From Bacteroidales bacterium (GTDB taxonomy: Bacteria; Bacteroidota; Bacteroidia; Bacteroidales; UBA932), in NCBI GenBank assembly GCA_017614715.1, contig JAGABI010000017.1, positions 1-32,431 on the forward strand: a stretch of DNA of 32,431 nucleotides. Reading direction: 5' to 3'. Under the pieces are notes generated by a model, which saw only the letters and a program-made list of their open reading frames with translations, had not been told where the DNA came from and made no database searches. The position numbers were made by a program, and so were the translations under genes. Shown one piece after another: positions 1 to 8,220 of this stretch (position 1 is its first letter; every line of letters starts with the position of its first letter).

Positions 1-52
1 AAAAGCGCATCCAGCGGGGAAAGCTTGCTTTCCTAAGCGAAGATGCGCTTTT
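1..52. terminator. Nested hairpin, probable bidirectional terminator
   Basis: Outer arms at 1-11 and 42-52 are perfect reverse complements (AAAAGCGCATC / GATGCGCTTTT). An inner perfect stem, GGAAAGC / GCTTTCC, lies at 18-24 and 27-33. The outer stem ends in T runs on both strands, as expected of a factor-independent terminator usable from either side. The gene it serves on the left is outside the window. Confidence 0.6.
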
Positions 53-59
53 GTTGTGA

Positions 60-146
60 TGGCCCCCCGCCAGGGGGGCGGGATGTGCGAACGATAGTGA
101 GCAAATCCGTCAGGTTGGCCCCCCGCCAGGGGGGCGGGATGTGCGA
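60..146. repeat. Pair of 31-bp GC-rich palindromic direct repeats
   Basis: Two identical 31-bp copies lie at 60-90 and 116-146, separated by 25 bp (period 56 bp). Each holds a perfect 7-bp hairpin, GCCCCCC / GGGGGGC with loop GCCA, at 62-79 and 118-135. They sit in non-coding DNA downstream of the small minus-strand gene. They look like REP-type intergenic repeats. The sequence does not show whether they are mobile or regulatory. Confidence 0.7.
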
Positions 147-175
147 GCTCTATATTGTTTATTTTGTGAGCTCGC
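143..175. repeat. Inverted repeat at the 3' end of the 93-aa gene
   Basis: GCGAGCTC at 143-150 and GAGCTCGC at 168-175 form a perfect 8-bp stem with a 17-base loop. The stem spans the stop codon of the minus-strand gene at 159-161. There is no T run after it, so it may protect the mRNA end rather than act as a classic terminator. Its left arm overlaps the second palindromic repeat by four bases. Confidence 0.45.
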
Positions 176-428
176 TCAGCTTCTGGTAGAGGGCGTCGAA
201 CCCTTCATAAAGGTTCTTATTGACCTCTTTGAAATATGCTTTAGTGCCCTCAGCAGGGTAATCGTTGACCTTGCAGAAGGTGGTGTCTGCCAGAACAAGC
301 GCCTGGTTAACCAAATCCTTAACCTGCTCGTCTTTCTTACCTCCGCTGTATTCGCTGAAAGTAAGGCAGTCGCACAAAAATTCGTTGGTTACGAATTCGA
401 TGTCTTTCTTGATGGTTCTAAGATTCAT
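159..428 (-). CDS. Conserved small hypothetical protein (89 aa)
   Basis: I do not recognise a characterised family. The product is a small, soluble, lysine- and acid-rich, probably all-helical protein with no signal peptide or membrane segment. It opens MNLRTIKKDIEF, resembling short hypothetical proteins seen in Bacteroidales; that is recollection, not a search. I chose the ATG at 428 because the conserved-looking N-terminus begins there. An in-frame ATG at 440 would add four residues (MHFT). A TAATTTTG promoter-like box lies just upstream, so it probably has its own transcript even though it follows the NlpC/P60 gene on the same strand by about 57-70 bp. Function unknown. Confidence 0.7.
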   Translation of the reverse strand: MNLRTIKKDIEFVTNEFLCDCLTFSEYSGGKKDEQVKDLVNQALVLADTTFCKVNDYPAEGTKAYFKEVNKNLYEGFDALYQKLSELTK

Positions 429-459
429 AGTAAAATGCATCTAAATGTTTTAGCGGTCA

Positions 460-467
460 CAAAATTA
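460..467 (-). promoter_or_regulatory. Bacteroidota-type -7 box before the 93-aa gene
   Basis: The minus strand reads TAATTTTG, matching the TAnnTTTG consensus of the Bacteroidota primary sigma factor. A T-rich stretch near 487-490, about 19 bases upstream, could serve as a weak -33 element. The predicted transcript start is near 453, giving a leader of about 13-25 bases. Confidence 0.4.
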
Positions 468-496
468 ATAATAATTACCACACTTTAAAAGGTTGT

Positions 497-1525
497 TTAA
501 AAATACCACCCGTTGGTAATGATGCTCCAGGCGGCTTTTTCTTTATCGACGCCTCCGAGGATGCGGCGGGCGGCGACTATGTTGGAGCAGCCGCTGTAGT
601 AGTTGGCGCGGCCGGGGATGATGGAGGCGGTGTGTACTTTGCCGGCGGCGCTGTGGATTATCTGGCCGTCGCCGATGTAGATGGCGATATGATAGATTCG
701 CATCGTGCCGTCGTCGCGGGGGCGGCCAAAGAAGAGGAGGTCGCCCGGCTGCAGCAAGTCCCACCCACCGGAGATATCAACCTCGTCGCCGCTGCGCGCC
801 TGTTGTGAGGCGTTGCGGGGCAGGAGAATCCCGCAGTCCATATAAACCCTTTGCGAGAGGCCGCTGCAATCCACTCCTTTGATGCTGGAGCCGCCCCATA
901 GATAGGGGATGCCCATATACAGCTTGGCATCGGCAACTATGTCGGCACCGGCAGGATGCTGTCTTTCAAAGTATTCGCGGCAGTCTGCCACATCGCGCGC
1001 TGCAACGTAAGCCTCGACTCCGTCGGGCATCCTGACCTGATACCAGTTCCCTTTGCGGGAAAGCTTTTGAATGATGCAACCCCGCACCGCGTCGCGCACA
1101 ATTTCGCTGCCCGCTTTGGGCTGTGAAAGGAGAGGGGTATAGTGAGCCGTGACAATCAGTCGGGGCGCTGCTTTCCAGGCAATTGCCCCGTTGCTGTCGG
1201 TTATCTGCAGGCTCTTCTCGTTGACCCAGGCGATATACCCTTCAGGGGTGGATATCATTGCCCATCCGTCTTTCTGCTCAATAATCCAGCATATCGAGCC
1301 CATGAGCATCTGGGTGCCCATTTCGGCCTCGTATTTGGGCTCTTCCCGTATGTTCATCACAGAAACGGCACAGATGCCAAAGTCGTCGCCGTCCCTGCCG
1401 TCCCCAAGCGAGCGGGGCATCGGCATGGTGCGGGCAAGGTCACCGGAAGTGACGGCGTATTTCTGGGAGCAGCCTGCCAGGGCAATAACGGCAGCAACTA
1501 TAAGCAGATACTTCTTGACGTCCAT
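497..1525 (-). CDS. NlpC/P60 family lipoprotein, cell-wall peptidase with SH3-like domains
   Basis: Predicted to cleave gamma-D-glutamyl-diamino-acid bonds in peptidoglycan stem peptides, acting from the outer face of a membrane in the periplasm. The 342-residue protein has a lipoprotein signal (LAGC, acylated Cys19), two bacterial-SH3-like regions at about 50-105 and 120-180, and a C-terminal NlpC/P60 domain at about 193-325. Catalytic Cys220 lies in the VDCSGL motif, the likely catalytic His279 in YHIAIYIG, and a further conserved-looking His291 in IIHSA. The reading frame stays open to 1639, but the ATG at 1525 starts a clean lipoprotein signal and leaves a divergent promoter region towards the glycosidase gene. 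Domain order resembles YkfC and dipeptidyl-peptidase VI-like enzymes. Family assignment is firm; the exact bond cut is inferred. Confidence 0.9.
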   Translation of the reverse strand: MDVKKYLLIVAAVIALAGCSQKYAVTSGDLARTMPMPRSLGDGRDGDDFGICAVSVMNIREEPKYEAEMGTQMLMGSICWIIEQKDGWAMISTPEGYIAWVNEKSLQITDSNGAIAWKAAPRLIVTAHYTPLLSQPKAGSEIVRDAVRGCIIQKLSRKGNWYQVRMPDGVEAYVAARDVADCREYFERQHPAGADIVADAKLYMGIPYLWGGSSIKGVDCSGLSQRVYMDCGILLPRNASQQARSGDEVDISGGWDLLQPGDLLFFGRPRDDGTMRIYHIAIYIGDGQIIHSAAGKVHTASIIPGRANYYSGCSNIVAARRILGGVDKEKAAWSIITNGWYF

Positions 1526-1587
1526 AAGCGGGATATTTTCTGCTAATTTAAATAATTCTAAATTTGTATGACCAAACTTTGTACAAG
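1526..1587. promoter_or_regulatory. Divergent promoter region
   Basis: This A/T-rich 62-bp gap separates the minus-strand NlpC/P60 gene from the plus-strand glycosidase. On the plus strand TAAATTTG at 1559-1566 matches the TAnnTTTG -7 box and would place the transcript start about 15 bases before the ATG at 1588. On the minus strand only weaker TA/T-rich candidates are seen. No clear operator was found. Confidence 0.4.
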
Positions 1588-3585
1588 ATGAAAAGACTCT
1601 TAATGGCGGCGGCGCTGCTTGCCGGATGCATTGTTGCAAATGCCCAAACCCGCTGGACGATTGACCCTGCGACCAATACTATTGTGATGGATGCTGCGAC
1701 AAACACCCCTCACCACGACCATATCGAGATGAGCGGCCAGCGCGCAGCGATTGTGTATTATTGGGGGATTGACGATTCCGGGAGCTATTATTGCGAATAC
1801 CACCACGTCTTCCCGCTGCTGAGGATGATTCCAAACAATACACACGCATTTTTCCCCTATCGCCACACCACAAACGTGGCGCAACTGATCAAGGCCGACG
1901 GCAAGGTGCCGGCCTTCAAGGCAGAAAGTGTTGAGATAGACGGCACCCTTAAGGTGGTGGAGAGCGACGGCACGCTGGAGATGACCCGCATAGATTTCCC
2001 CGCCCGGGAGAAGCAGGCCACATTTGAGATAGTCACCATAAAGAACAACTCCGACAAACCCGTGAATCTGGATGTGCCGGATTACAAGTTCAAATGGGAG
2101 AGTGACCCGGAGCGGGGTGTGAAAGGGAGCTATGTGATGGATATAGAGCTGACGGGCGGCGGTGCTGCCCCCCTGGCGGCCGGTGACACCCGCACTTTTG
2201 CGCTGGTAATGCAGGCCTACGAGAAGAACGAGGCCGATGTGAAGCGTATGGATCCGCAGGCGATAGATGTGCAGGCGGAGTATGCCGCCCGTCTGGATTT
2301 ATTCCGCCATTTGAGTGATAACCTGGTGCTGGAAACCCCAGACGATGTGATAAATACCGAATTCAGGTATGCCAAGCTGCGCGCCAGCGAAAGCATAATC
2401 GCCACCAAAGGCGGACTGATGCACGCCCCTGGCGGAGAGTCTTATTACGCCGCCCTCTGGTGCAACGACCAGTGCGAGTATGTGAATCCGTTTTTCCCTT
2501 TTACCGGATATGAAACCGGCGTGAAATCGGCTTATGACTGCTATATGCAGTACTCCCGCTTTATGAACGATGCTTATGAACCCATTCCGAGCTCGATTAT
2601 TGCTGAGGGAGACGATATCTGGAACGGTGCGGGCGACCGTGGCGACGCCGCAATGACCGCCTACGGCGCCTCCCGCTATTGTCTGGAGTGTGCCGACAAG
2701 AAAACAGCGGAGGATATCTGGCCGCTGATAGAGTGGTGTCTGGAGTACTGCCGGCTTAATCTGAACGAGGAGGGGGTTGTCCTCTCCGACCACGACGAAC
2801 TTGAAGGGCGCTTTGAAGACGGTGATGCCAACCTTTGCACCTCGACCCTCTATTACGACGCGCTCATCAGTGCATCGTACCTGGCAAAGGAGTTGGGCAA
2901 AGGGTGCAAAGTGGTGCGCAACTACCGCCGCCAGGCAAAGCAGATGCGCCGCAACATCTGCAACTTTTTTGAATCGACGGTGGACGGGTATGAAACCTAC
3001 CGGTATTATGAGGGCAACGATACTCTCCGTTCCTGGATTTGCATGCCGCTGGTAGTGGGCATATTTGACCGTGCAGATGCCACCCTGGATGCTCTGTTCG
3101 AGAGTCCGCTCTATACCGGTGAGGGCCTTCTGACGCAGATGGGAGAGGAGACCTACTGGGACCGCTCTACCCTTTATGCGTTCCGAGGGGCATATTTTGC
3201 GGGCAGGGGCGATTACATCACCCCCAAAGTGAGCGCATACAGCCACCGCCGCCTGCTCGAAGATCACGTGCCGTATCCCATCGAAGCCTGGCCGGAGGGG
3301 CGTCAGCGCCATCTCTCTGCCGAGAGCGGCCTCTATTGCCGCATCTTCACGGAAGGCATGTTCGGCATCCGGCCCACCGGCTTCAAGAAGTTCACAATGA
3401 AGCCTTCGTTCCCGCAGGATTGGAACAAGATCGGACTCCGCAATGTGCGCGCATTTGGCAGCGATTTCAATATCGAATGTGTCCGCAAGGGGAAAAAGAT
3501 AGTGACCACCGTCACCGACAATGCCACCGGCCGCAGCAGGACATACCGCACCCGCGAAGGACGGCAATTCAAAGTGAAGCTCTGA
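1588..3585 (+). CDS. Exported six-hairpin-type glycosidase (family not assigned)
   Basis: A 665-residue exported protein that looks like a Bacteroidota glycoside hydrolase with a beta-rich N-terminal half (about 20-240) and an (alpha/alpha)6 barrel (about 250-600). Supporting motifs are APGGESYY (about 280-287), WCNDQCEY (291-298), EGDDIWNGAGDRGD (about 340-353), SDHDELEGRFEDGDAN (about 400-415) and WPEGRQRHLSAESGLY (568-583). The general acid and base may be among Glu340, Asp342, Asp343, Asp401, Asp403, Glu404, Glu570 and Glu579; I cannot choose. The N-terminus allows signal peptidase I cleavage after ANA, or acylation at Cys14 in LLAGC, so lipoprotein status is open. The ATG at 1588 is preferred over a TTG at 1564 because it starts the signal sequence. 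There is no SusC/SusD pair nearby. The stop overlaps the next start (TGATG). Confidence 0.65.
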   Translation: MKRLLMAAALLAGCIVANAQTRWTIDPATNTIVMDAATNTPHHDHIEMSGQRAAIVYYWGIDDSGSYYCEYHHVFPLLRMIPNNTHAFFPYRHTTNVAQLIKADGKVPAFKAESVEIDGTLKVVESDGTLEMTRIDFPAREKQATFEIVTIKNNSDKPVNLDVPDYKFKWESDPERGVKGSYVMDIELTGGGAAPLAAGDTRTFALVMQAYEKNEADVKRMDPQAIDVQAEYAARLDLFRHLSDNLVLETPDDVINTEFRYAKLRASESIIATKGGLMHAPGGESYYAALWCNDQCEYVNPFFPFTGYETGVKSAYDCYMQYSRFMNDAYEPIPSSIIAEGDDIWNGAGDRGDAAMTAYGASRYCLECADKKTAEDIWPLIEWCLEYCRLNLNEEGVVLSDHDELEGRFEDGDANLCTSTLYYDALISASYLAKELGKGCKVVRNYRRQAKQMRRNICNFFESTVDGYETYRYYEGNDTLRSWICMPLVVGIFDRADATLDALFESPLYTGEGLLTQMGEETYWDRSTLYAFRGAYFAGRGDYITPKVSAYSHRRLLEDHVPYPIEAWPEGRQRHLSAESGLYCRIFTEGMFGIRPTGFKKFTMKPSFPQDWNKIGLRNVRAFGSDFNIECVRKGKKIVTTVTDNATGRSRTYRTREGRQFKVKL

Positions 3586-4514
3586 TGCGCCGGTACAACA
3601 GTCAGGCAGATTACTTTAAAGAGAAATTCGGCGTCCGGCTGCAGAAGCTTGTGGTGGACGCCGGTTTCACTTGTCCCAACCGCGACGGCAGCAAATCCCG
3701 TGGGGGGTGTTCTTTCTGTGACAACAATGCCTTTCACCCCAACTACAGCACCCCCGACAAAAGCATTACGCAGCAGTTGGAAGAGGGGATAGAGTTCCAC
3801 CGGGGCCGCTACCGGCGCGCAGGTGGCTATCTGGCTTATTTCCAGCCGTATTCCAATACATACGCGCCGCTGGAAAAGCTTAAGGAACTCTACGGCGAAG
3901 CGCTCTCCCATCCGGAAATTAAGGGCATAGTCATAGGCACCCGCCCCGATTGTGTAGATGAAGCCAAGCTCGATTATCTTGCAGAGCTTGCAAAGGACCA
4001 CATAGTGATTGTGGAATACGGGATAGAGTCGTGCTACGATGCCACTTTGGAGCACATCAACCGCGGCCATACCTATGCCGATGCGGTCGGCGCAGTGGAG
4101 ATGACAGCCGCACGCGGCCTGCACACAGGGGCTCATTTTATCTTTGGCCTGCCGGGCGAATCGCGCGAAATGATGCTTGCCTCGGCCGACAAAATCAATG
4201 CCCTCGGCATAGACAGCGTAAAGTTTCATCAGCTTCAAATAATAAAAGGCACGAAAATGGAAGAAGAGTTCTCTTCGCATCCCGAGAGGTTTGTAACATT
4301 CACGCTTGAAGGGTATATCGACTTTTTTGTCGATTTTGTGGAGCGGCTCAGACCCAATCTTGTGATTGAGCGTTTTGCGGGAGAGGTCCCGCCGCGCTTT
4401 GTGAATTCGACTCCGTGGGGGCTGGTGCGTAATGTGGAGCTTATCAGGATGCTGGAAAAAAGGTTGGAGCAGAGAGAAACTTTTCAAGGGCGGCTGTATC
4501 CCCCGAAAAATTAG
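3585..4514 (+). CDS. YhcC-type radical SAM protein (TIGR01212 family)
   Basis: A 309-residue cytoplasmic radical S-adenosylmethionine protein. The [4Fe-4S] cluster ligands are Cys30, Cys42 and Cys45 in CPNRDG...GGCSFC, the CX11CX2C spacing typical of E. coli YhcC relatives. Other family motifs are DNNAFHPNY, YFQPYSNTYAPLEKL, IGTRPDCVDE, VEYGIESCYD and HFIFGLPGE. The substrate of the family is not established; annotations linking it to tRNA modification are tentative. The ATG lies inside the glycosidase stop (TGATG), implying translational coupling, although the two products have no obvious shared task. The start matches the usual N-terminus (RRYNSQADYFKEKFG). The end lies 30 bp before guaB, whose promoter box starts at 4515, right after the stop codon. 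Confidence 0.9.
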   Translation: MRRYNSQADYFKEKFGVRLQKLVVDAGFTCPNRDGSKSRGGCSFCDNNAFHPNYSTPDKSITQQLEEGIEFHRGRYRRAGGYLAYFQPYSNTYAPLEKLKELYGEALSHPEIKGIVIGTRPDCVDEAKLDYLAELAKDHIVIVEYGIESCYDATLEHINRGHTYADAVGAVEMTAARGLHTGAHFIFGLPGESREMMLASADKINALGIDSVKFHQLQIIKGTKMEEEFSSHPERFVTFTLEGYIDFFVDFVERLRPNLVIERFAGEVPPRFVNSTPWGLVRNVELIRMLEKRLEQRETFQGRLYPPKN

Positions 4515-4522
4515 TATCTTTG
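4515..4522 (+). promoter_or_regulatory. Bacteroidota-type -7 box before guaB
   Basis: TATCTTTG matches TAnnTTTG exactly and sits 22 bp before the guaB ATG. It would give a transcript start near 4528-4530 and a short A/T-rich leader. No convincing -33 element was found about 19-21 bases upstream. Confidence 0.5.
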
Positions 4523-4544
4523 CAAAATTTATATCTACACGATT

Positions 4545-6014
4545 ATGCAAAACTTCTCCGACAAGATTGTTATGGAAGGTCTCACCTTCGACGATGTTCT
4601 GCTGATTCCCGCCCGCAGCGAGATTATCCCCCGCGACGTAAACGTGGCAACACGCTTTACCCGCGACATCCCTTTAAGCGTCCCGATTGTGTCGGCGGCG
4701 ATGGACACCGTTACAGAGTATGAACTGGCAATCGCTATCGCCCGCGCCGGAGGTATCGGCGTGATACACAAGAATATGCCTATCGACCAGCAGGCAAATC
4801 AAGTGCGTCGGGTAAAGCGTGCGGAGAACGGCATGATATACGACCCCGTCACAATCCTGGGCGACCGTACGGTTGGTGATGCCCTCAAGCTTATGGCACA
4901 GAACCATATCGGCGGTATTCCGGTTGTGGACGATGCGGGCTATCTGGTGGGTATCGTGACCAACCGCGACCTCCGCTTCCAGCACGACCTCAGCCGTCCG
5001 GTGAGCGAAGTGATGACGCGAGAGAATCTTGTCACCTGCGGCCCCGATACCGACATCCCCGCAGCGACCGAGATAATCATGCGTTCCAAGGTGGAGAAGC
5101 TCCCCGTTGTGGATAAGGATGGCAAGCTCATAGGCCTTATCACTTACAAGGATATCACCAAAATCAAGAATAATCCGGAAGCCAGCAAAGACAGCAAGGG
5201 CCGACTGCTGGTGGCAGCTGCGGTGGGCATCAACTCCCACAGCATAGACAATGTGGAGCAGCTGGTAGCAGTGGATACCGACGCCATTGTGCTCGACACC
5301 GCCCACGGCCATTCGGTATTTGTGCTTGAGACCATCAAGAAGATCCGCAAGGCGTTCCCTCACGTGCAGGTAGTTGCAGGTAACATCGCCACTGCCGAGG
5401 CTGCCATCGCCCTCAAGGAGTGCGGCGTAGATGCAGTTAAGGTGGGTATCGGCCCCGGTTCAATCTGTACCACCCGCATAATCGCCGGTATAGGCGTACC
5501 CCAGCTCACCGCCGTGCTCAATGTGGCCGGTGCGCTCAAGGGGAGCGGCATTCCCGTGATTGCCGACGGCGGCATCCGCTATTCTGGCGATATCACCAAA
5601 GCCCTTGCGGCAGGTGCAAGTTCCATAATGGCCGGCTCGTTGTTCGCCGGTGTTGAAGAGGCTCCCGGCGAGGCCATCATCCTCAATGGCCGCAAGTTCA
5701 AGTCGTATCGCGGCATGGGTTCGCTGGAGGCTATGCAAAAGGGCTCCAAGGACCGCTACTTCCAGGATATGGAAGAGGATATCAAGAAGCTCGTTCCGGA
5801 GGGCATCGTGGCCCAGGTTCCCTACAAGGGCACCCTTGCAGAGGTGGTTTATCAGCTGGTCGGCGGCCTGAAAGCAGGTATGGGCTATTGCGGCGCCCGC
5901 AACCTGGAGGCGCTGCACGAGGCCAAATTTGTGAAGATCACCGCCTCCGGCATGGCAGAGAGCCATCCTCACGATGTTACCATCACCCGCGAAGCTCCCA
6001 ACTACTCCAGATGA
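4545..6014 (+). CDS. guaB: Inosine-5'-monophosphate dehydrogenase
   Basis: Catalyses the NAD+-dependent oxidation of IMP to XMP, the committed step of guanine nucleotide synthesis, in the cytoplasm. The 489-residue length is normal. The TIM barrel is split by two CBS domains at about 98-146 and 155-206, which in this family sense purine nucleotides. The catalytic cysteine is Cys308 in GPGSICTTR. The phosphate-binding stretch [11 protein letters not shown] and the mobile flap RGMGSLEAM...SKDRYFQ are intact, as is the LDTAHGHS segment near Asp251. A TAnnTTTG box 22 bp upstream marks it as the first gene of the operon running into the foldase genes; the next gene starts six bases after its stop. 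Confidence 0.97.
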   Translation: MQNFSDKIVMEGLTFDDVLLIPARSEIIPRDVNVATRFTRDIPLSVPIVSAAMDTVTEYELAIAIARAGGIGVIHKNMPIDQQANQVRRVKRAENGMIYDPVTILGDRTVGDALKLMAQNHIGGIPVVDDAGYLVGIVTNRDLRFQHDLSRPVSEVMTRENLVTCGPDTDIPAATEIIMRSKVEKLPVVDKDGKLIGLITYKDITKIKNNPEASKDSKGRLLVAAAVGINSHSIDNVEQLVAVDTDAIVLDTAHGHSVFVLETIKKIRKAFPHVQVVAGNIATAEAAIALKECGVDAVKVGIGPGSICTTRIIAGIGVPQLTAVLNVAGALKGSGIPVIADGGIRYSGDITKALAAGASSIMAGSLFAGVEEAPGEAIILNGRKFKSYRGMGSLEAMQKGSKDRYFQDMEEDIKKLVPEGIVAQVPYKGTLAEVVYQLVGGLKAGMGYCGARNLEALHEAKFVKITASGMAESHPHDVTITREAPNYSR

Positions 6015-6020
6015 TCTCCA

Positions 6021-6869
6021 GTGAGACGTTTTTTGCTCATACTGCTTGCAGCGCTGGCTGTTGCGGGTTGCAAAAGTGAAGAAGGCGACCGCATTGCCAG
6101 GGTGGGCGACCACATCCTCTACAAGCAGGATATCGAGCGCCTGCTGCCGCAGGGCATCTCTGCAGAAGACAGCTCCGCCATGGTGGAGCAGTATGTCAAA
6201 ACGTGGGCCCTGGCGCATCTGAAGCTTATGAAGGCGGAGGAAGTGCTGTCTGCAGATGAGAAGGATATCACCGCAGAGGTGGAAGATTACCGCAGCAACC
6301 TGCTCAACTATCGTTTTGAGCATAATTACACCGAGGCGCGGCTCGATACCACCGTTACCGACGATGAGATGCGCTCATACTACGACAGCCACAGCGGCAA
6401 CTACAAGTATCCCTACATTATTGCAAAGGCGCGCATAATTACGCTCTCGCAGAACTCTCCCCATTACAACGAGATAAAGAAGACATACGATGTAACCGAC
6501 AAGGAGAAGGTGGAGGAACTCCGGGAGGTGTGCCAATCGTATGCAGAGCGCTACGATGAGTTTGGCGGCGCCTGGATGGCAATGCCTACAATCGCCAAGT
6601 CGGTGCCGGGGCTGGATGCAGAGAGTTGCGAGACTATCTTCCGCGGCTCTAACAAGTATATCAAGGTGGGGGACGGCAAAGATTATTTCATATTCCTCAC
6701 CGACAAGATTCCCGTGGGAAGCCTCGCCCCGTATGACTATTGCAAGCAAACGATAAAAGATGCGATACTTATTAACCGCAAGCAGGACCTTATGACGCAA
6801 CTGGAGCAGGAACTGTTGCAGGAGGGTATCGAGTCCAATAAACTAACTATCTATAATGTTGATGAATAA
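6021..6869 (+). CDS. SurA/PrsA-like foldase lipoprotein, degenerate parvulin
   Basis: A 282-residue periplasmic lipoprotein: signal peptide with lipobox VAGC and acylated Cys17, then a SurA-N/PrsA-like helical region (about 22-125, opening IARVGDHILYKQDIERL). A C-terminal region (about 130-235, from YIIAKARIITLSQ to KDYFIFLTDKIPVGS) has the layout of a parvulin domain but lacks the familiar parvulin signature. It is therefore likely a chaperone for outer-membrane or secreted proteins rather than an efficient prolyl isomerase. The start is GTG, six bases after guaB; no better ATG fits the signal peptide. Its end overlaps surA by 14 bases. The guaB-foldase-surA grouping recalls other Bacteroidales (from memory), which supports the call. 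Confidence 0.75.
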   Translation: MRRFLLILLAALAVAGCKSEEGDRIARVGDHILYKQDIERLLPQGISAEDSSAMVEQYVKTWALAHLKLMKAEEVLSADEKDITAEVEDYRSNLLNYRFEHNYTEARLDTTVTDDEMRSYYDSHSGNYKYPYIIAKARIITLSQNSPHYNEIKKTYDVTDKEKVEELREVCQSYAERYDEFGGAWMAMPTIAKSVPGLDAESCETIFRGSNKYIKVGDGKDYFIFLTDKIPVGSLAPYDYCKQTIKDAILINRKQDLMTQLEQELLQEGIESNKLTIYNVDE

Positions 6870-8220
6870 CAGGTCTCTATCGATATTGGTCTGCTCCGTA
6901 TTACTCTCTGTTGCATCCCTTACGATGCACGCGCAGGTTTATGAAGACGGCCTTATAGACAAGTCGGTGGCTGTCGTGGGCAACGACATGATCCTTCTTT
7001 CTGACATTGAGGACGAGGTCCGGATGATGCAGGCGAGCGGTTATCCCGTGGATGCCAATTCCCGCTGCCAGATTCTGGAAAACATGGTCAATTCCAAACT
7101 GTTCCTCACCCAGGCCCGTCTGGACTCGCTCACCGTTACCGATGCGCAGGTAACGGAGCAGGTAAATTCCCGTCTGAACCAGGTGATGAACAGCCTGGGC
7201 GGGGAGAAGGAGACCGAGGAGTATTTCAAGAAGCCTATCTACAAGATAAGGGCAGACTGGTCCGAGACCTTGCGTGAGCAGCTGCTCATCCAGCAGATGC
7301 AGCAGAAGGTTTACAGCGACATTCCCAAACTGACGCCCGGAGACGTGAAGACCCTTTGCGAAGAGACCCCTGCCGAGGACTTGCCGATGATTCCCACAAA
7401 ATACAGGCTCCGCCAGATAGTGCTGTATCCCAATAAGGAGGCGGCTGCAATGGTGGTGAAAGAGAAACTGTTGGATTTGCGCGAGAGGGTAATCGCCGGG
7501 GAAAAGTTTGCCTCGCTGGCCCGTCTGTATTCACAGGATCCCGGCAGCGCCACCCGCGGCGGTGAACTCGGTATGCGTTCCAAGACCATTTACTGGCCGC
7601 AGTTCTCCGACGCCGCAATGTCGCTCAAAGAGGGTCAGGTGTCGCAGATAGTGGAGACTCCGGACGGTTTTCACATAATCCAGATGATAGAGAAATCCGG
7701 GGATATGTTCAACGCCCGGCACATCCTCATTAAGCCCACCTACACGGCATCCGACCGTAACGTCGCATTCGCGCGCCTGGACAGTATCCGTTCTGCCATC
7801 CAGGAGGGCAAGACAACCTTTGAGGTGGCGGCATGGAGCAATTCCGAGGATTTCAAGACCCGCACCAACGGCGGCATGATGGTGGATGAATACAGCGGCA
7901 GCTCCCACTTCGAGAAAGACCGTCTGAACCCCGCCGACTATGCCGTGATTAAAGAGATGAAGGTGGGTGAGATTTCCGAGCCGTTCGAGTCATTGGACAA
8001 CGAGGGCAACGGCCATACAATCTACAAGATAGTGCGTCTGGAAGAGGTGACTCCGGCTCACGTGGCGTCATTTGAAACCGACTACGACGCACTTGTGGAC
8101 ATGGCCAACGAGAAGAACGCCCGCAAGTCCATCGATGATTTTGTTAAGGAGAAGAAAAAAACGACCCATATCAAGATAGATCCGCTGTTTGGCGGATGCA
8201 AGTTTGTTGATGAGAATTAG
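6856..8220 (+). CDS. surA: Periplasmic peptidyl-prolyl isomerase SurA
   Basis: A 454-residue periplasmic chaperone/isomerase expected to escort beta-barrel proteins towards the BAM complex. It has a signal peptide (about 1-26, ending MHA-Q), a SurA N-terminal chaperone region (about 30-155, with KSVAVVGNDMILLSDIEDE), a first parvulin (rotamase) domain at about 182-281 with GGELGM and DGFHIIQMIEK, and a second at about 287-395 opening ARHILIKP. Two rotamase domains match the SurA layout. Translation may start at 6856 or at the ATG six bases later (6862); both give a valid signal peptide. It overlaps the upstream lipoprotein gene by 14 bases and the OstA-like gene by 11, so the three are probably translated in a coupled way. 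Confidence 0.9.
   Translation: MLMNNRSLSILVCSVLLSVASLTMHAQVYEDGLIDKSVAVVGNDMILLSDIEDEVRMMQASGYPVDANSRCQILENMVNSKLFLTQARLDSLTVTDAQVTEQVNSRLNQVMNSLGGEKETEEYFKKPIYKIRADWSETLREQLLIQQMQQKVYSDIPKLTPGDVKTLCEETPAEDLPMIPTKYRLRQIVLYPNKEAAAMVVKEKLLDLRERVIAGEKFASLARLYSQDPGSATRGGELGMRSKTIYWPQFSDAAMSLKEGQVSQIVETPDGFHIIQMIEKSGDMFNARHILIKPTYTASDRNVAFARLDSIRSAIQEGKTTFEVAAWSNSEDFKTRTNGGMMVDEYSGSSHFEKDRLNPADYAVIKEMKVGEISEPFESLDNEGNGHTIYKIVRLEEVTPAHVASFETDYDALVDMANEKNARKSIDDFVKEKKKTTHIKIDPLFGGCKFVDEN

Noticed and set aside
60-146. Repeat-spacer-repeat unit resembling a minimal CRISPR
   Set aside because: There are only two repeats, the spacer is 25 bp, the repeat is dominated by a G/C palindrome, and there are no cas genes in the window.
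2299-4550. Long minus-strand open frames opposite the glycosidase and radical SAM genes
   Set aside because: The sense strand encodes recognised families with catalytic motifs; the antisense products show none and overlap each other.
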